A DNA stretch of 51,061 nucleotides from Methanobacteriota archaeon (GCA_013791785.1 VMTD01000139.1:1-51061); one strand, 5' to 3'; positions 36,201 to 45,667 are shown, counted from the first letter of the stretch. The notes: generated by a model from the sequence alone, not told the origin. Program-made: numbers and translations.

Positions 36201-36823
36201 AAGCTGTTGTTCTCCTATCCGGCGGAATCGATTCGCCGGTGGCGGCATACGTCATGGCCAAGGCTGGCGCGGAGATTGTGGCGTTGCACATGGACGGTTC
36301 CCCGTATTTCGAATCCAACGTCCGCGTGGAGAAACTGGTTCTTCGGCTGAGAGAGTTAACTGGCCAGGATGTTCCGGCGTTCATAGCGCCCCACGGTTCT
36401 GCCAACCTCTCGGAAATTGCAAAATCCAGAATTCCGAACATCAGATGCGTGCTGTGCAAGCGGTTCATGATGAGAACCGCGGAAGCACTGGCCAAGAGGG
36501 AAAATTGCAACGCAATAATCATGGGCGACTCCATGGGCCAGGTTGCCAGCCAAACGCTTCGCAACATGGGCGTCGAACAGCAAGCTATCGGCATTCAGAT
36601 AATAAGGCCGCTGATAGGCATGGACAAGGACCAGATAATCCACATAGCCAGGGATATCGGAACCTACGAACTCTCAATAGAGGGCGCAGGGCCGTGCGGA
36701 ATAGTCCCTTCCAAGCCCAGCACCGCGGCGAATATGGAAAAGATTCTGGATGCGGAGAGAGATATGGACGTCCTGGCCATGGTGGAAAAATCCGTTGATG
36801 GAATTGTTACAATGCACCCATGA
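36197..36823 (+). CDS. Stand-alone ThiI-type PP-loop sulfurtransferase domain
   Basis: 208 residues from the TTG at 36197 (TTGA overlap with the hutI stop). SGGIDSPVAAY is the PP-loop that adenylates tRNA U8. RCVLCKRFMMR supplies a CxxC pair corresponding to the catalytic cysteine region of ThiI. GDSMGQVASQTLRN is a ThiI hallmark. The THUMP and ferredoxin-like N-terminal domains and the rhodanese domain are missing, so tRNA recognition must come from another protein, or the target differs. It converges on metF with a 17-base overlap. Confidence 0.85.
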   Translation: MKAVVLLSGGIDSPVAAYVMAKAGAEIVALHMDGSPYFESNVRVEKLVLRLRELTGQDVPAFIAPHGSANLSEIAKSRIPNIRCVLCKRFMMRTAEALAKRENCNAIIMGDSMGQVASQTLRNMGVEQQAIGIQIIRPLIGMDKDQIIHIARDIGTYELSIEGAGPCGIVPSKPSTAANMEKILDAERDMDVLAMVEKSVDGIVTMHP

Positions 36824-37715
36824 TTTTCCGGATGATTTCTGTATCGTTCAATGTGAACATATGAACTCCCGGCGCGCCCATGGCCTTCAAATCATGTATC
36901 AGTTCCAGGGTGAAACCCAGGCAAATGGCGTCGGCCTCCCCACCAGAACACTTCAACCGGGTTTTCAGGGATTCGGGGACTGTAACGCCAAAGTTCTTCT
37001 CCGCAGTCTCCACGTGTTCCATACATGAGACCGGCCTGATGCCCGGTATTATAGGAATTTTGATGCCCCTCGAACGCAGGGCATCAAGGTATTCGGCATA
37101 ATCGTCAGCATCGAACACCATCTGGGTTATGGCGAAGTCCGCGCCTGCGGCGACCTTCTCCCCCATGACGAAAAGCTCCTTTTCCATGTCCTCCGCCTCG
37201 GGATAGCATGCCACTCCGATGCAGAAATCGGTCTTCATCCCCCCTCTCGGCCCGCCACCCTGTTTCATTGGGAGATAAAGTCCGGAATTCATGTCTGATA
37301 TCTGTTTCACAAGTTCGCTGGCATACCGGTGGTGAGTCTCGGGATTGATAGCATTGGCAGGCTCCCCTGGCAGTGGATCGCCCAGTATCGCCAGGATATT
37401 TCTTGTACCGAAATACATGTGGTCCACCAGGAGATTTTCAACTTCACGCCGGTTCATGTCCCGACACCTGAAATGAACCAGGGCGTTCATGCCGTATCTG
37501 TCGGGTATCATGTAACCTATGGGAACAGTTCCGCCGCGCATGCTGCCCATGGCGCCCTTGGTGACGCTGATGAAGTCCATGCCCAGGCCGCCCAGGGCGT
37601 CCAGCTTTTCCATGATTATGGTCGGCGACTTGCCGTTCCTGGGGGGGAACACTTCGGCGCTAAATGTGAAGTTTTTTGATGCCATTATCTCGAGTATCGA
37701 AGACTGCTGAACCAT
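36807..37715 (-). CDS. metF: Methylenetetrahydrofolate reductase
   Basis: 303 residues, FAD-dependent TIM barrel. It reduces methylene-H4folate to methyl-H4folate for methionine synthesis. FSAEVFPPRNG (catalytic Glu in the first strand), a DPLPGEP loop, and the later FAITQMVFDADDY and PIIPGIRP segments are typical. The ATG at 37715 is favoured by a TATA box 23-33 bases upstream; an internal ATG lies at 37685. No methionine synthase is nearby. Together with folP it suggests a folate-like C1 carrier in this archaeon. Confidence 0.92.
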   Translation of the reverse strand: MVQQSSILEIMASKNFTFSAEVFPPRNGKSPTIIMEKLDALGGLGMDFISVTKGAMGSMRGGTVPIGYMIPDRYGMNALVHFRCRDMNRREVENLLVDHMYFGTRNILAILGDPLPGEPANAINPETHHRYASELVKQISDMNSGLYLPMKQGGGPRGGMKTDFCIGVACYPEAEDMEKELFVMGEKVAAGADFAITQMVFDADDYAEYLDALRSRGIKIPIIPGIRPVSCMEHVETAEKNFGVTVPESLKTRLKCSGGEADAICLGFTLELIHDLKAMGAPGVHMFTLNDTEIIRKIMGAL

Positions 37716-37737
37716 TGAAACCGATAAGACGGGATTG

Positions 37738-37748
37738 CATAAAATATT
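37738..37748 (-). promoter_or_regulatory. TATA box of metF
   Basis: ATATTTTATGC on the minus strand, about 28 bases before the ATG at 37715. Confidence 0.45.
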
Positions 37749-37872
37749 GATGCAATGTCTCGTTGAATGCAACTCTCAAAGATTTCCGATGCATCCTTTG
37801 ACCATGAAACAGAAAATTCATGGCGAGTATTTTAACCCCCAAATTCATATTGCTTTCTGAGGGGATCTGTTG

Positions 37873-40329
37873 ATGATGAAAGCAGCAGGGGACACAGGCA
37901 CCGGGCAGCCTTCCGCCTTTTCCAGGGCCAGAGAGATATCAATCAGCAGGGCCGTTCTCTGGATGGAGGTATCGGTGGGGGCAATGGTGGCTGTTTCCAT
38001 CGGCACTGGCGGGTGGAACAGGAACCTTACGGACATCTTCAATATGCTTTTCATTGTCTGTCTGGTTGGAATGACTATTGCCGGCCTGTGGCTGTTCTTC
38101 CTCAACAATCTCAGAGTCAGGAAAGGACTGGCCCTGGCAATGGCCGTTATCATGGCCGGATGCCTGATGGTGGCCTATTCCACGCTGGCATACGAGACGG
38201 GAAATTCGAACAACGTGATTTTCTTGATTGTCACCATCGCCGGAACCATACTGACAGCCGTCGGAGTGGGGGCACTGGTTGTACGGGAAAGCCCAGCGGG
38301 TCGGTTGGCTGGCTACTACTCACTGTGGCTGTTCGGACTTATGCTGATGTTGTTCATGCCGCTTCACGAACTCGGGGCGGTGAATTACAGTTCCAGGGAT
38401 TTCCTGGTGGGCATCCTCGGTTTCGGAATTTCACTGATGGGTTCTGCAAGTTTCATTTTGGAGAAACGCATGGCCCAGAGAATAGATGCCTGGGTCACGG
38501 CCGGCGACGCCAAGTACATAGTTGGAAAGTTTGACGAATCTGTTGAATACTATGAACAGGCGCTTTACGTCGAACCGAAGAATGCCAGGGTCCAGGCCAG
38601 CCTGGGTTCCGCTTTCCTGAAGATGGGTATGTGGTCAAAAGCCGTGAAGAGCTTTGACGGTGCCCTGGAAAACGATACGAACCTGGCGATAGCCCACAGC
38701 GGCAGGGGTCTGGCGCTTACCCAGCTGAAGCGGTATTCAGAAGCATTGGAGAGCCATGACAGGGCAATAGACGTTGACAACAGCCCGGTAAGCTGGAACA
38801 ACAGGGGCAACACCCTGGTAAGGATGGGGGCGCCAATCCGGGAAGCAATTGATTGTTACAAAAAGGCCCTGGAGGCGGACGGGAGCTATGAGATTGCATG
38901 GTTCAACAGGGGCAAGGCCGAACTGATGAACGAGGATGTGGACGATGCCATAAAATCCCTCACAAGAGCGGTGGAGCTGAAACCGCAATTCGCGGATGCA
39001 TGGTTCCAGAAAGGAAAAGCGCTCTCCATGCTGGGAACCAGGGACCAGGAGGCACTGTACTGCTTCGACACTTCCATCGAACTGAATCCAACAAATTCCG
39101 ATGCCTGGATGGAAAGGAAGATATTGCTCACTTCCATGAAGGACAGGAGAGTGAGACCAATACCCTTGGTCAATCTCCCGTCCAGCGGTGTGGTCTTTGG
39201 TCCGGCTGCAAGGGGGCAACCACTTCTCGAAATTACTGGCAACTCCCCGAAACCCTCCGAAATGCGACTTGCCGCGGACAGCGCCACCCTGAGAAACAGC
39301 GCCCTCAAGATGGCCACAATGGGCGATTATGCCAGTGCATTGGCGGCACTGGACCAACGTTTGGCCATCGTTCCTGGTGACGTTGTCACACACATGACAA
39401 GAGGAATTCTTCTCTCCAGGATTGAAAAATTTGACGAGGCACTGAAATCATTCGATGCGGCAATCCGCCTGAAGCCGGAATGGGTGGGGCCCATGTTCAG
39501 TCGGGGAATGATACTGGCAGCCAAGGGAGAGTACGAGAAGGCATTCGGAATCATGGACGAGGTCACTGTCAAGCGGCCAAATTATACGGATGCATGGAGC
39601 GTGAAGGGCATCATCCTGGGAACCCAGAAAAAATATTCGGAAGCCATTGCCTGCTTCGACAGGGTGATAGAGATTAACCCTGCCAATGAGGACGCATGGC
39701 GCTCCAAGAGCACCGCCCTGAACAAGCTGGGGAGGTACGAAGAGGCCATAGAATGCTATGAAAAATTGGCTGCTCTCAATCCTGCCATCGAGGAAACGCG
39801 CAGGTTCATCCAGGAGGAAAGGGGAAAGCTGGAGGATGCAAAAACCCTGTTCAGGCAGGGGGTGGAACTGGCCAAATCCCGGCTTTACACCGAGGGACTG
39901 GCGCTTTTGAAGGAGGCCATGGAGCTCAGGCCGAACTATGTTGATGCCCTGTACATCTCGGGCGTAATCAACGGCGTCGGGGGCAATTACCAGGAGGCCA
40001 TGGATCATTTTGAAAGGGTTTTGGAACTCAGGCCGAACCATGTTGAAGCGTTATACGGAAAGGCCAACATCCTTCTCAAGCTGGGGAACCATCAAAAGGC
40101 CCTGGACCTTCTTGAAAAAGTACTGGAACTCAATGACCAGCATGTGGATGCATGGTGCGACCGGGGCATCGCCCTGGTGAAACTGGGAAAGCAGGCAGAC
40201 GCCATGAAATGCTATGACCGGGCTCTGAAGATTGCCGGCGACCATCCACAGGCCATTGCCCAGAGGGAGAGATGTGTCAAGATGATGAAAGAGGCGACAG
40301 GGGGACCTGACGACGGTTCGTTATCATAA
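37873..40329 (+). CDS. Membrane-anchored TPR protein
   Basis: 818 residues. About six hydrophobic helices occupy residues 30-200. The rest consists of roughly fourteen tetratricopeptide repeats of the A...G..L..LG.Y.EA...(Y/F)..A(L/I)...P type, split by a Pro-rich linker of about 50 residues near 425-475. TPR arrays hold proteins together, so this is probably a membrane scaffold on the cytosolic face. The start is one of three consecutive codons (TTG 37870, ATG 37873, ATG 37876); GAGGGG lies upstream. The gene stands alone between the divergent metF and repeat copy B. Confidence 0.88.
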   Translation: MMKAAGDTGTGQPSAFSRAREISISRAVLWMEVSVGAMVAVSIGTGGWNRNLTDIFNMLFIVCLVGMTIAGLWLFFLNNLRVRKGLALAMAVIMAGCLMVAYSTLAYETGNSNNVIFLIVTIAGTILTAVGVGALVVRESPAGRLAGYYSLWLFGLMLMLFMPLHELGAVNYSSRDFLVGILGFGISLMGSASFILEKRMAQRIDAWVTAGDAKYIVGKFDESVEYYEQALYVEPKNARVQASLGSAFLKMGMWSKAVKSFDGALENDTNLAIAHSGRGLALTQLKRYSEALESHDRAIDVDNSPVSWNNRGNTLVRMGAPIREAIDCYKKALEADGSYEIAWFNRGKAELMNEDVDDAIKSLTRAVELKPQFADAWFQKGKALSMLGTRDQEALYCFDTSIELNPTNSDAWMERKILLTSMKDRRVRPIPLVNLPSSGVVFGPAARGQPLLEITGNSPKPSEMRLAADSATLRNSALKMATMGDYASALAALDQRLAIVPGDVVTHMTRGILLSRIEKFDEALKSFDAAIRLKPEWVGPMFSRGMILAAKGEYEKAFGIMDEVTVKRPNYTDAWSVKGIILGTQKKYSEAIACFDRVIEINPANEDAWRSKSTALNKLGRYEEAIECYEKLAALNPAIEETRRFIQEERGKLEDAKTLFRQGVELAKSRLYTEGLALLKEAMELRPNYVDALYISGVINGVGGNYQEAMDHFERVLELRPNHVEALYGKANILLKLGNHQKALDLLEKVLELNDQHVDAWCDRGIALVKLGKQADAMKCYDRALKIAGDHPQAIAQRERCVKMMKEATGGPDDGSLS

Positions 40330-40371
40330 TGCAACGCAAAGGATGAGGAGACGCTTCCGTGCAAGATCCGC

Positions 40372-40600
40372 GTAAACTACCAGCCCCTAAAGTGGCTGGC
40401 GTTACCGCCCATAATCGCGATTAAATGATTCGGGGCTGGAAGTTTACCATAATAAGTTACATGCCTGAACAATCGAAGCCGAATGACTTCGATTTACTTT
40501 GGTTGAATAAGTACGGCATGCAACGGCCTTTCCCGTTTACTGCTTATGCCGATTCATCTCAGCGCTAAAGGACTGAGCATTCTCGGCATTTATGCAGCAA
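40372..40600 (+). repeat. Two-hairpin element, copy B
   Basis: Module 1 is 40372-40447 (GTAAACTACCAGCCCCTAAA ... GGGCTGGAAGTTTAC). Module 2 is 40536-40600 (TTTACTGCTTATGCCGATTC ... TATGCAGCAA). Order and orientation equal copy C and mirror copy A. The spacing between modules is 88 bases. The right boundary is degraded (AGCAA for AGTAAA). It fills most of the spacer after the TPR gene. Confidence 0.85.
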
Positions 40601-40757
40601 TGTGTTTCACCCGGCACAAACTGGCCGGGCGAGTACCTGGCACCCCGGGCTTACACCCGGGGCTTTACAACATACAGAAGCTGTGTATCACCCAGAATGT
40701 TTGCCTAATGGAACCCCGTCCTCACAGGCGGGGCATGCTGTTCAGAAAATGCCCAGC
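40601..40757. other. Remainder of the spacer, several GC-rich hairpins
   Basis: No gene. It contains CCCGGGCTTACACCCGGGG (about 40643-40663, self-complementary) and the 31-bp inverted-repeat motif at 40712-40742. Confidence 0.5.
40712..40742 (-). repeat. 31-bp GC-hairpin motif, inverted partner of 47401-47431
   Basis: The reverse complement begins AACAGCATGCCCCGCCTGTG and ends GACGGGGTT. It matches 47401-47431 at 30 of 31 positions. CCCCGCC/GGCGGGG arms resemble the subterminal hairpins of IS200/IS605-type elements, but no transposase or TnpB is present. Confidence 0.75.
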
Positions 40758-41912
40758 TCATTTCTTTTTTGAGGCTGTCTTTTTCTTCTCGATGTCCTTG
40801 CGGATGGATTTCTCCATGTGAGAGAGCAAAGCGCTGAGGGCCAGTGCCAGGTCCCACTCGTTGGTGGTTGAATAGTACAATTCATGCTCGGTGGTCAGCC
40901 TTCCTCGAACGGTGATGTTGCCGGTGTTGTGGGCATTCCCCGCGTCATACCTTGTCACATGAATCGAGAAAACCTTTGGAGTTACCATCTTGGCCATTCT
41001 CTTGATGGACTTCTGTATGAGGTCGTACATCATATCATAGGCTTCCGGTTCAGCCTCGTGAAGTCCGGATATCTGGACAAAGACCTGTTCCTCACTCTTG
41101 AAACTGGCTATGAGTTCTATGAGGTCGTACTGTGTTACTATTCCGATTGGGGTGTTTCCCTCTATCACAATTATTGTGGATATTGTATTTTTCTGCATGA
41201 GTTTTACAGCTTCGGAGATTTTCGCCTCCTTGCCGATGGTGATTGCTGGCGTTTTCATCACGCTCTTCACCTGGACGCCCATTTCCACGTTGCCCTTACC
41301 GGCAGTGAAATCATTGGTCTTGCGCTTCCTGCCCTTGCCGCCGGTTCCCTTCGCCAGGTCCTTCAAACCCAGAACACCGGTGAGTTCGCCCTTGCTGTCG
41401 ATGACCGGCATGGCCCTCACATCCAGGCGGTACATAATGCTTCTCGCCTGCTCCAGCGTGTCTTTCTCGTTTATGAAATGGGGGGATTCTGTCATTATCT
41501 CACTGACTTCGATCTCCTTAAGAATATTCAGTTCGGGAATGATGCCCACAAGGTCCGTTCTTGAAACTATGCCGACAATGTATTCTTTCTCGGTGACCGG
41601 GACAGCCCTGTAACCGGATGATAGCATTGTTTCTGCAATTTCGATGACTGGCATCTCTTCATTCACCCTTGGGGGGAAGGCCATAACATTCTCCACCTTG
41701 GTGCTCATGGGTATGCTCCGTCTCTTCAGGAGAGTCTCGTAATTGACCAATCCAAGTATCTTGCCGTCCTCGGTGATTACCGGGACTTCGTTTATGTCGT
41801 GCTGCTGCATCTTGCTGATGGCAGAAGATACATCCTCGTGCGGTTCCACGGTGATTAGGTTGCGAGCCATTATGTCCTTGGCCTTGATTTCCTGAACGCT
41901 CTGTCTAGTCAT
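40758..41912 (-). CDS. Four-CBS-domain protein with C-terminal S30AE (HPF/RaiA)-like domain
   Basis: 384 residues. Four CBS motifs in two Bateman pairs (about residues 12-60, 75-120, 135-185 and 215-265), each with the G(I/L)V(S/T/N)..DL-type ending, would bind adenine nucleotides. The C-terminal region of about 100 residues (VFVQISGLHEAEPEAYDMMY ... DLALALSALLSHMEKSIRK) has the beta-alpha-beta-beta-beta-alpha pattern of the S30AE/hibernation-promoting fold, followed by a lysine-rich tail. A ribosome-binding, energy-sensing role is inference. The ATG at 41912 has AAAGGAG upstream. Confidence 0.82.
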   Translation of the reverse strand: MTRQSVQEIKAKDIMARNLITVEPHEDVSSAISKMQQHDINEVPVITEDGKILGLVNYETLLKRRSIPMSTKVENVMAFPPRVNEEMPVIEIAETMLSSGYRAVPVTEKEYIVGIVSRTDLVGIIPELNILKEIEVSEIMTESPHFINEKDTLEQARSIMYRLDVRAMPVIDSKGELTGVLGLKDLAKGTGGKGRKRKTNDFTAGKGNVEMGVQVKSVMKTPAITIGKEAKISEAVKLMQKNTISTIIVIEGNTPIGIVTQYDLIELIASFKSEEQVFVQISGLHEAEPEAYDMMYDLIQKSIKRMAKMVTPKVFSIHVTRYDAGNAHNTGNITVRGRLTTEHELYYSTTNEWDLALALSALLSHMEKSIRKDIEKKKTASKKK

Positions 41913-41987
41913 CTCACTCACTCCTTTATTATATCGCGGGGCAAGGGCAACCACGGAATTCATTATAATACTTTTCCTGTGCGGAAT

Positions 41988-42542
41988 TCAATCAAAGAGA
42001 GGCGTGTTCTCCATAATGCTTCTCAGCACGGCCTCACAGTGCTGCCTGAATTCCTCAATACCGCCCGAGTTATCCAGGACCATGTCGGCACGCTCTATGG
42101 CGTCGCCCAGACCCCATGAAAGTTCTCTTCTGTCCCTTCTCTCGAAATCTTCCAGGCTTGAAGGATCGTCCTGCCGGCCTCTTTGGACCAGCCGCCGGAA
42201 CCGAATTTCCAGCGGGGCGGTGATGGCCAGAACCTTGACCCCGCTACCCAGGGACTCCCTGAAACTGGCGATTTCATCCAGACTTCTGGAACCGTCTATT
42301 ATGACGTCACCCTTGGGCATTGCATCAAGGGTTCTCTGGGCCCATATTGCCGCGCCGTGTTCCTTTCTCTGGGAGGTTGCAAAGCCGCCGATGGATGAAT
42401 CGCTGGCACCCAGGCCCATATCTGCGGCATATTGCCTTACAACATCACCCATGCTTATCTTGCTGAACCCTATCTCAAGGGCGGACTGCACGAACACGTC
42501 CTTGCCCACACCTGGCATTCCCACAATAATTATTGTTACCAT
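41988..42542 (-). CDS. UPF0200-type P-loop kinase (dephospho-CoA kinase-like fold)
   Basis: 184 residues. MVTIIIVGMPGVGKDVF is a Walker A of the nucleoside-kinase type (GxPGxGKD). FSKISMGDVVRQ, the DGSRS segment and RRLVQRGRQDD (lid with arginines) match the archaeal UPF0200/MJ1399-like family. The substrate is unknown. It is cotranscribed with the 89-residue gene upstream (nine bases apart). Confidence 0.87.
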   Translation of the reverse strand: MVTIIIVGMPGVGKDVFVQSALEIGFSKISMGDVVRQYAADMGLGASDSSIGGFATSQRKEHGAAIWAQRTLDAMPKGDVIIDGSRSLDEIASFRESLGSGVKVLAITAPLEIRFRRLVQRGRQDDPSSLEDFERRDRRELSWGLGDAIERADMVLDNSGGIEEFRQHCEAVLRSIMENTPLFD

Positions 42543-42551
42543 TTCCAGGCC

Positions 42552-42821
42552 TCATATCAGGGATTGGTTCTCGAAATATTCGGGGGCGTGCTTTCTCAAG
42601 AGGCTCATCATGAACTTTCGTTTTTTCTGGGCATCGGCCCTGCCCATGAACAGTTCCAGGGCATCGGTCATATTTTCTATGAACATCATGGCATCTGCCG
42701 GGTTCAGGTCGGACGGCGTGGTTCTTATATCGGCCAGTTGTTTTTTTATGGCATAGCTGATTATTGGTGAAATTGGTACCAGCTCCTTCTCGATGCTTTC
42801 TATAAAACCTTTGCCATCCAA
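42552..42821 (-). CDS. Small conserved-looking helical protein, unknown function
   Basis: 89 residues, mostly alpha-helical, no cysteines or TM. It is tightly coupled to the UPF0200 gene and sits at the head of that operon, divergent from the STAND regulator. I recognise no domain. Confidence 0.7.
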   Translation of the reverse strand: MDGKGFIESIEKELVPISPIISYAIKKQLADIRTTPSDLNPADAMMFIENMTDALELFMGRADAQKKRKFMMSLLRKHAPEYFENQSLI

Positions 42822-42928
42822 GGGCTCACCCGAGCCCGGTCATGCCGGACGGATAATAATAGAGAAAGGGGTATTAAGATGTTGTCCCGGGAAACGGTAA
42901 ATGTCAACAAACAAGACGTCAATGTGAA

Positions 42929-42936
42929 TTTATAAG
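42929..42936 (+). promoter_or_regulatory. TATA box of the STAND regulator gene
   Basis: TTTATAAG, 26-33 bases before the ATG at 42962. No ribosome site lies before the ATG, so the transcript is probably leaderless. Confidence 0.55.
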
Positions 42937-42961
42937 TATCCGTATACCATATGTCCTGGCA

Positions 42962-45442
42962 ATGGGAGAGAGAGCACTCACAGTGGGGGACAGGATAATT
43001 GTACATCTATTCGGATTCGGCCGGTTTGCGGAGGAGTTCGAATGCCCGGAGGATATGTGTCAGTCCGGAATTTCGACAGCTACCGGAAAATCCAGGGCAC
43101 ACATTACACTTGAGCTCAACCGCATGAAGGAGGCCGGCCTGGTCATGGAGAGGAACGCCCATGTGAAGGGGGCCAAGTCCAGGCGAAAAACATACCTTCT
43201 CACGCCCACGGGACTGGCCAAGTTCTCGGAGATAAACAATTACCTAGAGTCACTGAATATCGAAATTGTGGAAAACGAAATTTCCAGGTTTGTCACCGGA
43301 AACGGGGCGGCCGAGTACCTCAGAGCGATTTTCAATCTGTCAAAAATCATGGCCGTTGACAGGGTACTGGCCTCCGGCGGAATACTGGTCGTGTCCCAAC
43401 AAGAGGGCGCAGAACAACCGGAACCCCGGATGAAGTATCTTCCACCGAAACCGGATGATTTTCAGCCGAGAAGAGAAATGAAAACGCTTATTTCCATGCT
43501 TGCGGATGATAAAACCAACACCGTCATCCTGCTGGGGATTCCGGGGATGGGAAAAACTACCATGCTGGCCCAACTTGCCGGTTCCCTTGAACCCGGCAGT
43601 GCGGTGATGTACAGAAAGCTTTATTCCTACGACTCTGCCGTTTCGATACTGACAGACATGGGGGATTTCCTGGATGATAATGGGTATCCGCATTTGCGCA
43701 GATTCATGGCAAATCCGATACTGTTCGACCTTTCGGAAGCTGGATATATGGCAAAGTGCGCGTTTTCTGGGAAAAAATTAGTGGTGATTATTGATGATTA
43801 CGAGCAGGCCCCTTGCACACTGATGCCTTTGTTATCCATGTTGACAGAAATGGTTAACGGCTCGGGTTCAGGTTTAATAATTGCATCGAGCAAGAGGGGG
43901 GATTTCTATTCCCTGAAGAACCTGGCACTGGACAGAACTGTCAGAGAAGTATCCCTGGGCCCAATGGAACCGGAGGCGGCGGGGAAGTTACTGGGTTCAG
44001 ACAACGGAAATAACAAGGAATATCTGAAAATGGCGGGCGGACATCCGCTCACCCTGAAATTGCTGGCTTCCGGCGTGGGGGCGACCACCCTGGCCGGTTA
44101 CGTGGAGGACGAGGTCCTGGGAAAGGACACGGAACTGTCGAAGATGTGCAGATTCGTTTCCGTCATCAGGAAACCTTTTCTGCCGGATGACCTGGAACTT
44201 GGGGGATTCAAGGCGGCGGACCAGATAAGGCACAACCTGGTTTTCGAGCCTCAGCCCGGAGGCGGTTATCTCCTTCACTCGGCCATATCGTCCATCATGC
44301 TGGCTGCAACTGGAAAACGCATGCTGAAGGAACTGCACTTGATGGCTGCAGAATTTTACGAAAAGACCGAAACCGGAACCCATGAAATTTTACATCACCT
44401 GATTCATGGGGACAGTATGGACAAGGCAAGGAACCTGATGCTCGAGAAAGGGGAGGAACTGCTCTCAACCGGCAACCCCGAGGAACTGGCAGATGCCATG
44501 GAGCTGGTTCTCTGGGAGAAAGAGGAAAAACCGCAGGTGAAATTACTGGCGACCCGCATCTTCGACCACGCCGGGAAATGGGACAGGGCGGAAAAGGTTG
44601 CCCGGGAGATTTTGAAAGAATCACCGGAAACCCAGGAAGCTATCATGGCAGGCATCATCCATGCCAACATATTGAGCAAGACCGGCGACCCGAAGGCAGC
44701 GCTCAAAGTTCTGGATTCCATTCCAAAAAATCGCATGAAACAGGAAGTCCGTGCCCGGGTGTATTATGCCAGGGCCAGCACACTCAGAAGATTGGGGCAG
44801 AACAGGGAAGCGCTTGAAGCCTGTGAGAAAGCCATAGCCACGGCGGAAAAGACAGGGAACGGGGTGATGAGAGGCCAGTGTCTGATGGAAAATGCAATGA
44901 TAATGTCAGCCTCCGGCAAGCACCGGGAAGCGCTGGATAACCTAAAGAGTGCTATGGCCCTGTTCTCCGAAAAAGACAGTCTTCCAGATCTCATCAGATG
45001 CAGAATCAACATGGGCATGGTCATGCGGTCACTCGAAATGTATGATGAGGCGGCCGAAACCCTCGAAATGGCAGTGAAAATGGCAGAAGAGGCAGGGCTG
45101 AACAGGTTCCGGGCACACGGGCTTGTGAATCTCACAGACCTGCTCAATCGCAAAAAGGAGTTCAAACGTTCGGTGAAACTGTCCCATCTGGCTATCGATA
45201 TCTTTTCGGGTCTGGGAGACCCGCTGATGCAGGCCGCGGCAATGTTCAATCTCTGCACGGCAAGTGCCGGAAACGGAAGGAAGAAGGAAGCGATCGCCAC
45301 AATGGAGAAAGCTCTGTCCATACTTGAGAAAAAGGGCCTTGTCAAGAGCAAGGGATCATGGATTTCAGAGTGCGCGGACATTCTCAGGGGCATGGGTGAA
45401 GATGAGTTGGCGAAGAAGATTATCAAGAAATACGGCGGGTGA
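42962..45442 (+). CDS. Winged-helix STAND ATPase with TPR-like repeats
   Basis: 826 residues. Residues 1-110 are a MarR/ArsR-like winged helix (ISTATGKSRAHITLELNRMK, then a wing with GAKSRRKTYLLT). Walker A is GIPGMGKTT (about 190). Walker B is LVVIIDDYEQ (about 273). Then come a GxP-type segment (GGHPLTLKL) and a winged-helix-like region, as in STAND NTPases. From about residue 480 there are TPR-like helical pairs to the end. The layout is MalT/AfsR-like but with the DNA-binding domain in front. It probably senses a ligand or partner through the TPRs and switches transcription. Related proteins are common in Thermoplasmatota-type genomes (recollection, unchecked). Confidence 0.85.
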   Translation: MGERALTVGDRIIVHLFGFGRFAEEFECPEDMCQSGISTATGKSRAHITLELNRMKEAGLVMERNAHVKGAKSRRKTYLLTPTGLAKFSEINNYLESLNIEIVENEISRFVTGNGAAEYLRAIFNLSKIMAVDRVLASGGILVVSQQEGAEQPEPRMKYLPPKPDDFQPRREMKTLISMLADDKTNTVILLGIPGMGKTTMLAQLAGSLEPGSAVMYRKLYSYDSAVSILTDMGDFLDDNGYPHLRRFMANPILFDLSEAGYMAKCAFSGKKLVVIIDDYEQAPCTLMPLLSMLTEMVNGSGSGLIIASSKRGDFYSLKNLALDRTVREVSLGPMEPEAAGKLLGSDNGNNKEYLKMAGGHPLTLKLLASGVGATTLAGYVEDEVLGKDTELSKMCRFVSVIRKPFLPDDLELGGFKAADQIRHNLVFEPQPGGGYLLHSAISSIMLAATGKRMLKELHLMAAEFYEKTETGTHEILHHLIHGDSMDKARNLMLEKGEELLSTGNPEELADAMELVLWEKEEKPQVKLLATRIFDHAGKWDRAEKVAREILKESPETQEAIMAGIIHANILSKTGDPKAALKVLDSIPKNRMKQEVRARVYYARASTLRRLGQNREALEACEKAIATAEKTGNGVMRGQCLMENAMIMSASGKHREALDNLKSAMALFSEKDSLPDLIRCRINMGMVMRSLEMYDEAAETLEMAVKMAEEAGLNRFRAHGLVNLTDLLNRKKEFKRSVKLSHLAIDIFSGLGDPLMQAAAMFNLCTASAGNGRKKEAIATMEKALSILEKKGLVKSKGSWISECADILRGMGEDELAKKIIKKYGG

Positions 45443-45454
45443 AAAAATCCGTAC

Positions 45455-45652
45455 GTAAGAGGCCACTGATGTGAAGCCTCTTACAACGGTAAGTGGCCAG
45501 TATCACAAAGTTCTCCTCTTTTACGACAGATAGCACCCCCCAATAGATTATGGATTTTTGATTTAACTGATGCAGGAGTTGATTACAACAGTCAGTAAGA
45601 TAATCACATCTGTTATTTGCTGAATAATAACGTTTGAAGGCTGACCACTTAC
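45455..45652. other. Structured spacer between the STAND gene and gltX
   Basis: GTAAGAGGC (45455-45463) pairs perfectly with GCCTCTTAC (45476-45484). The overlapping GGCCAC (45462-45467) could pair instead with GTGGCC (45493-45498), so two stems exclude each other. GTAAGTGGCCAG (45489-45500) is also an 11/12 inverse complement of 45641-45652. This may be a terminator or attenuator, or a small MITE-like remnant. Confidence 0.4.
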
Positions 45653-45667
45653 ATTCGTACTCAATTG

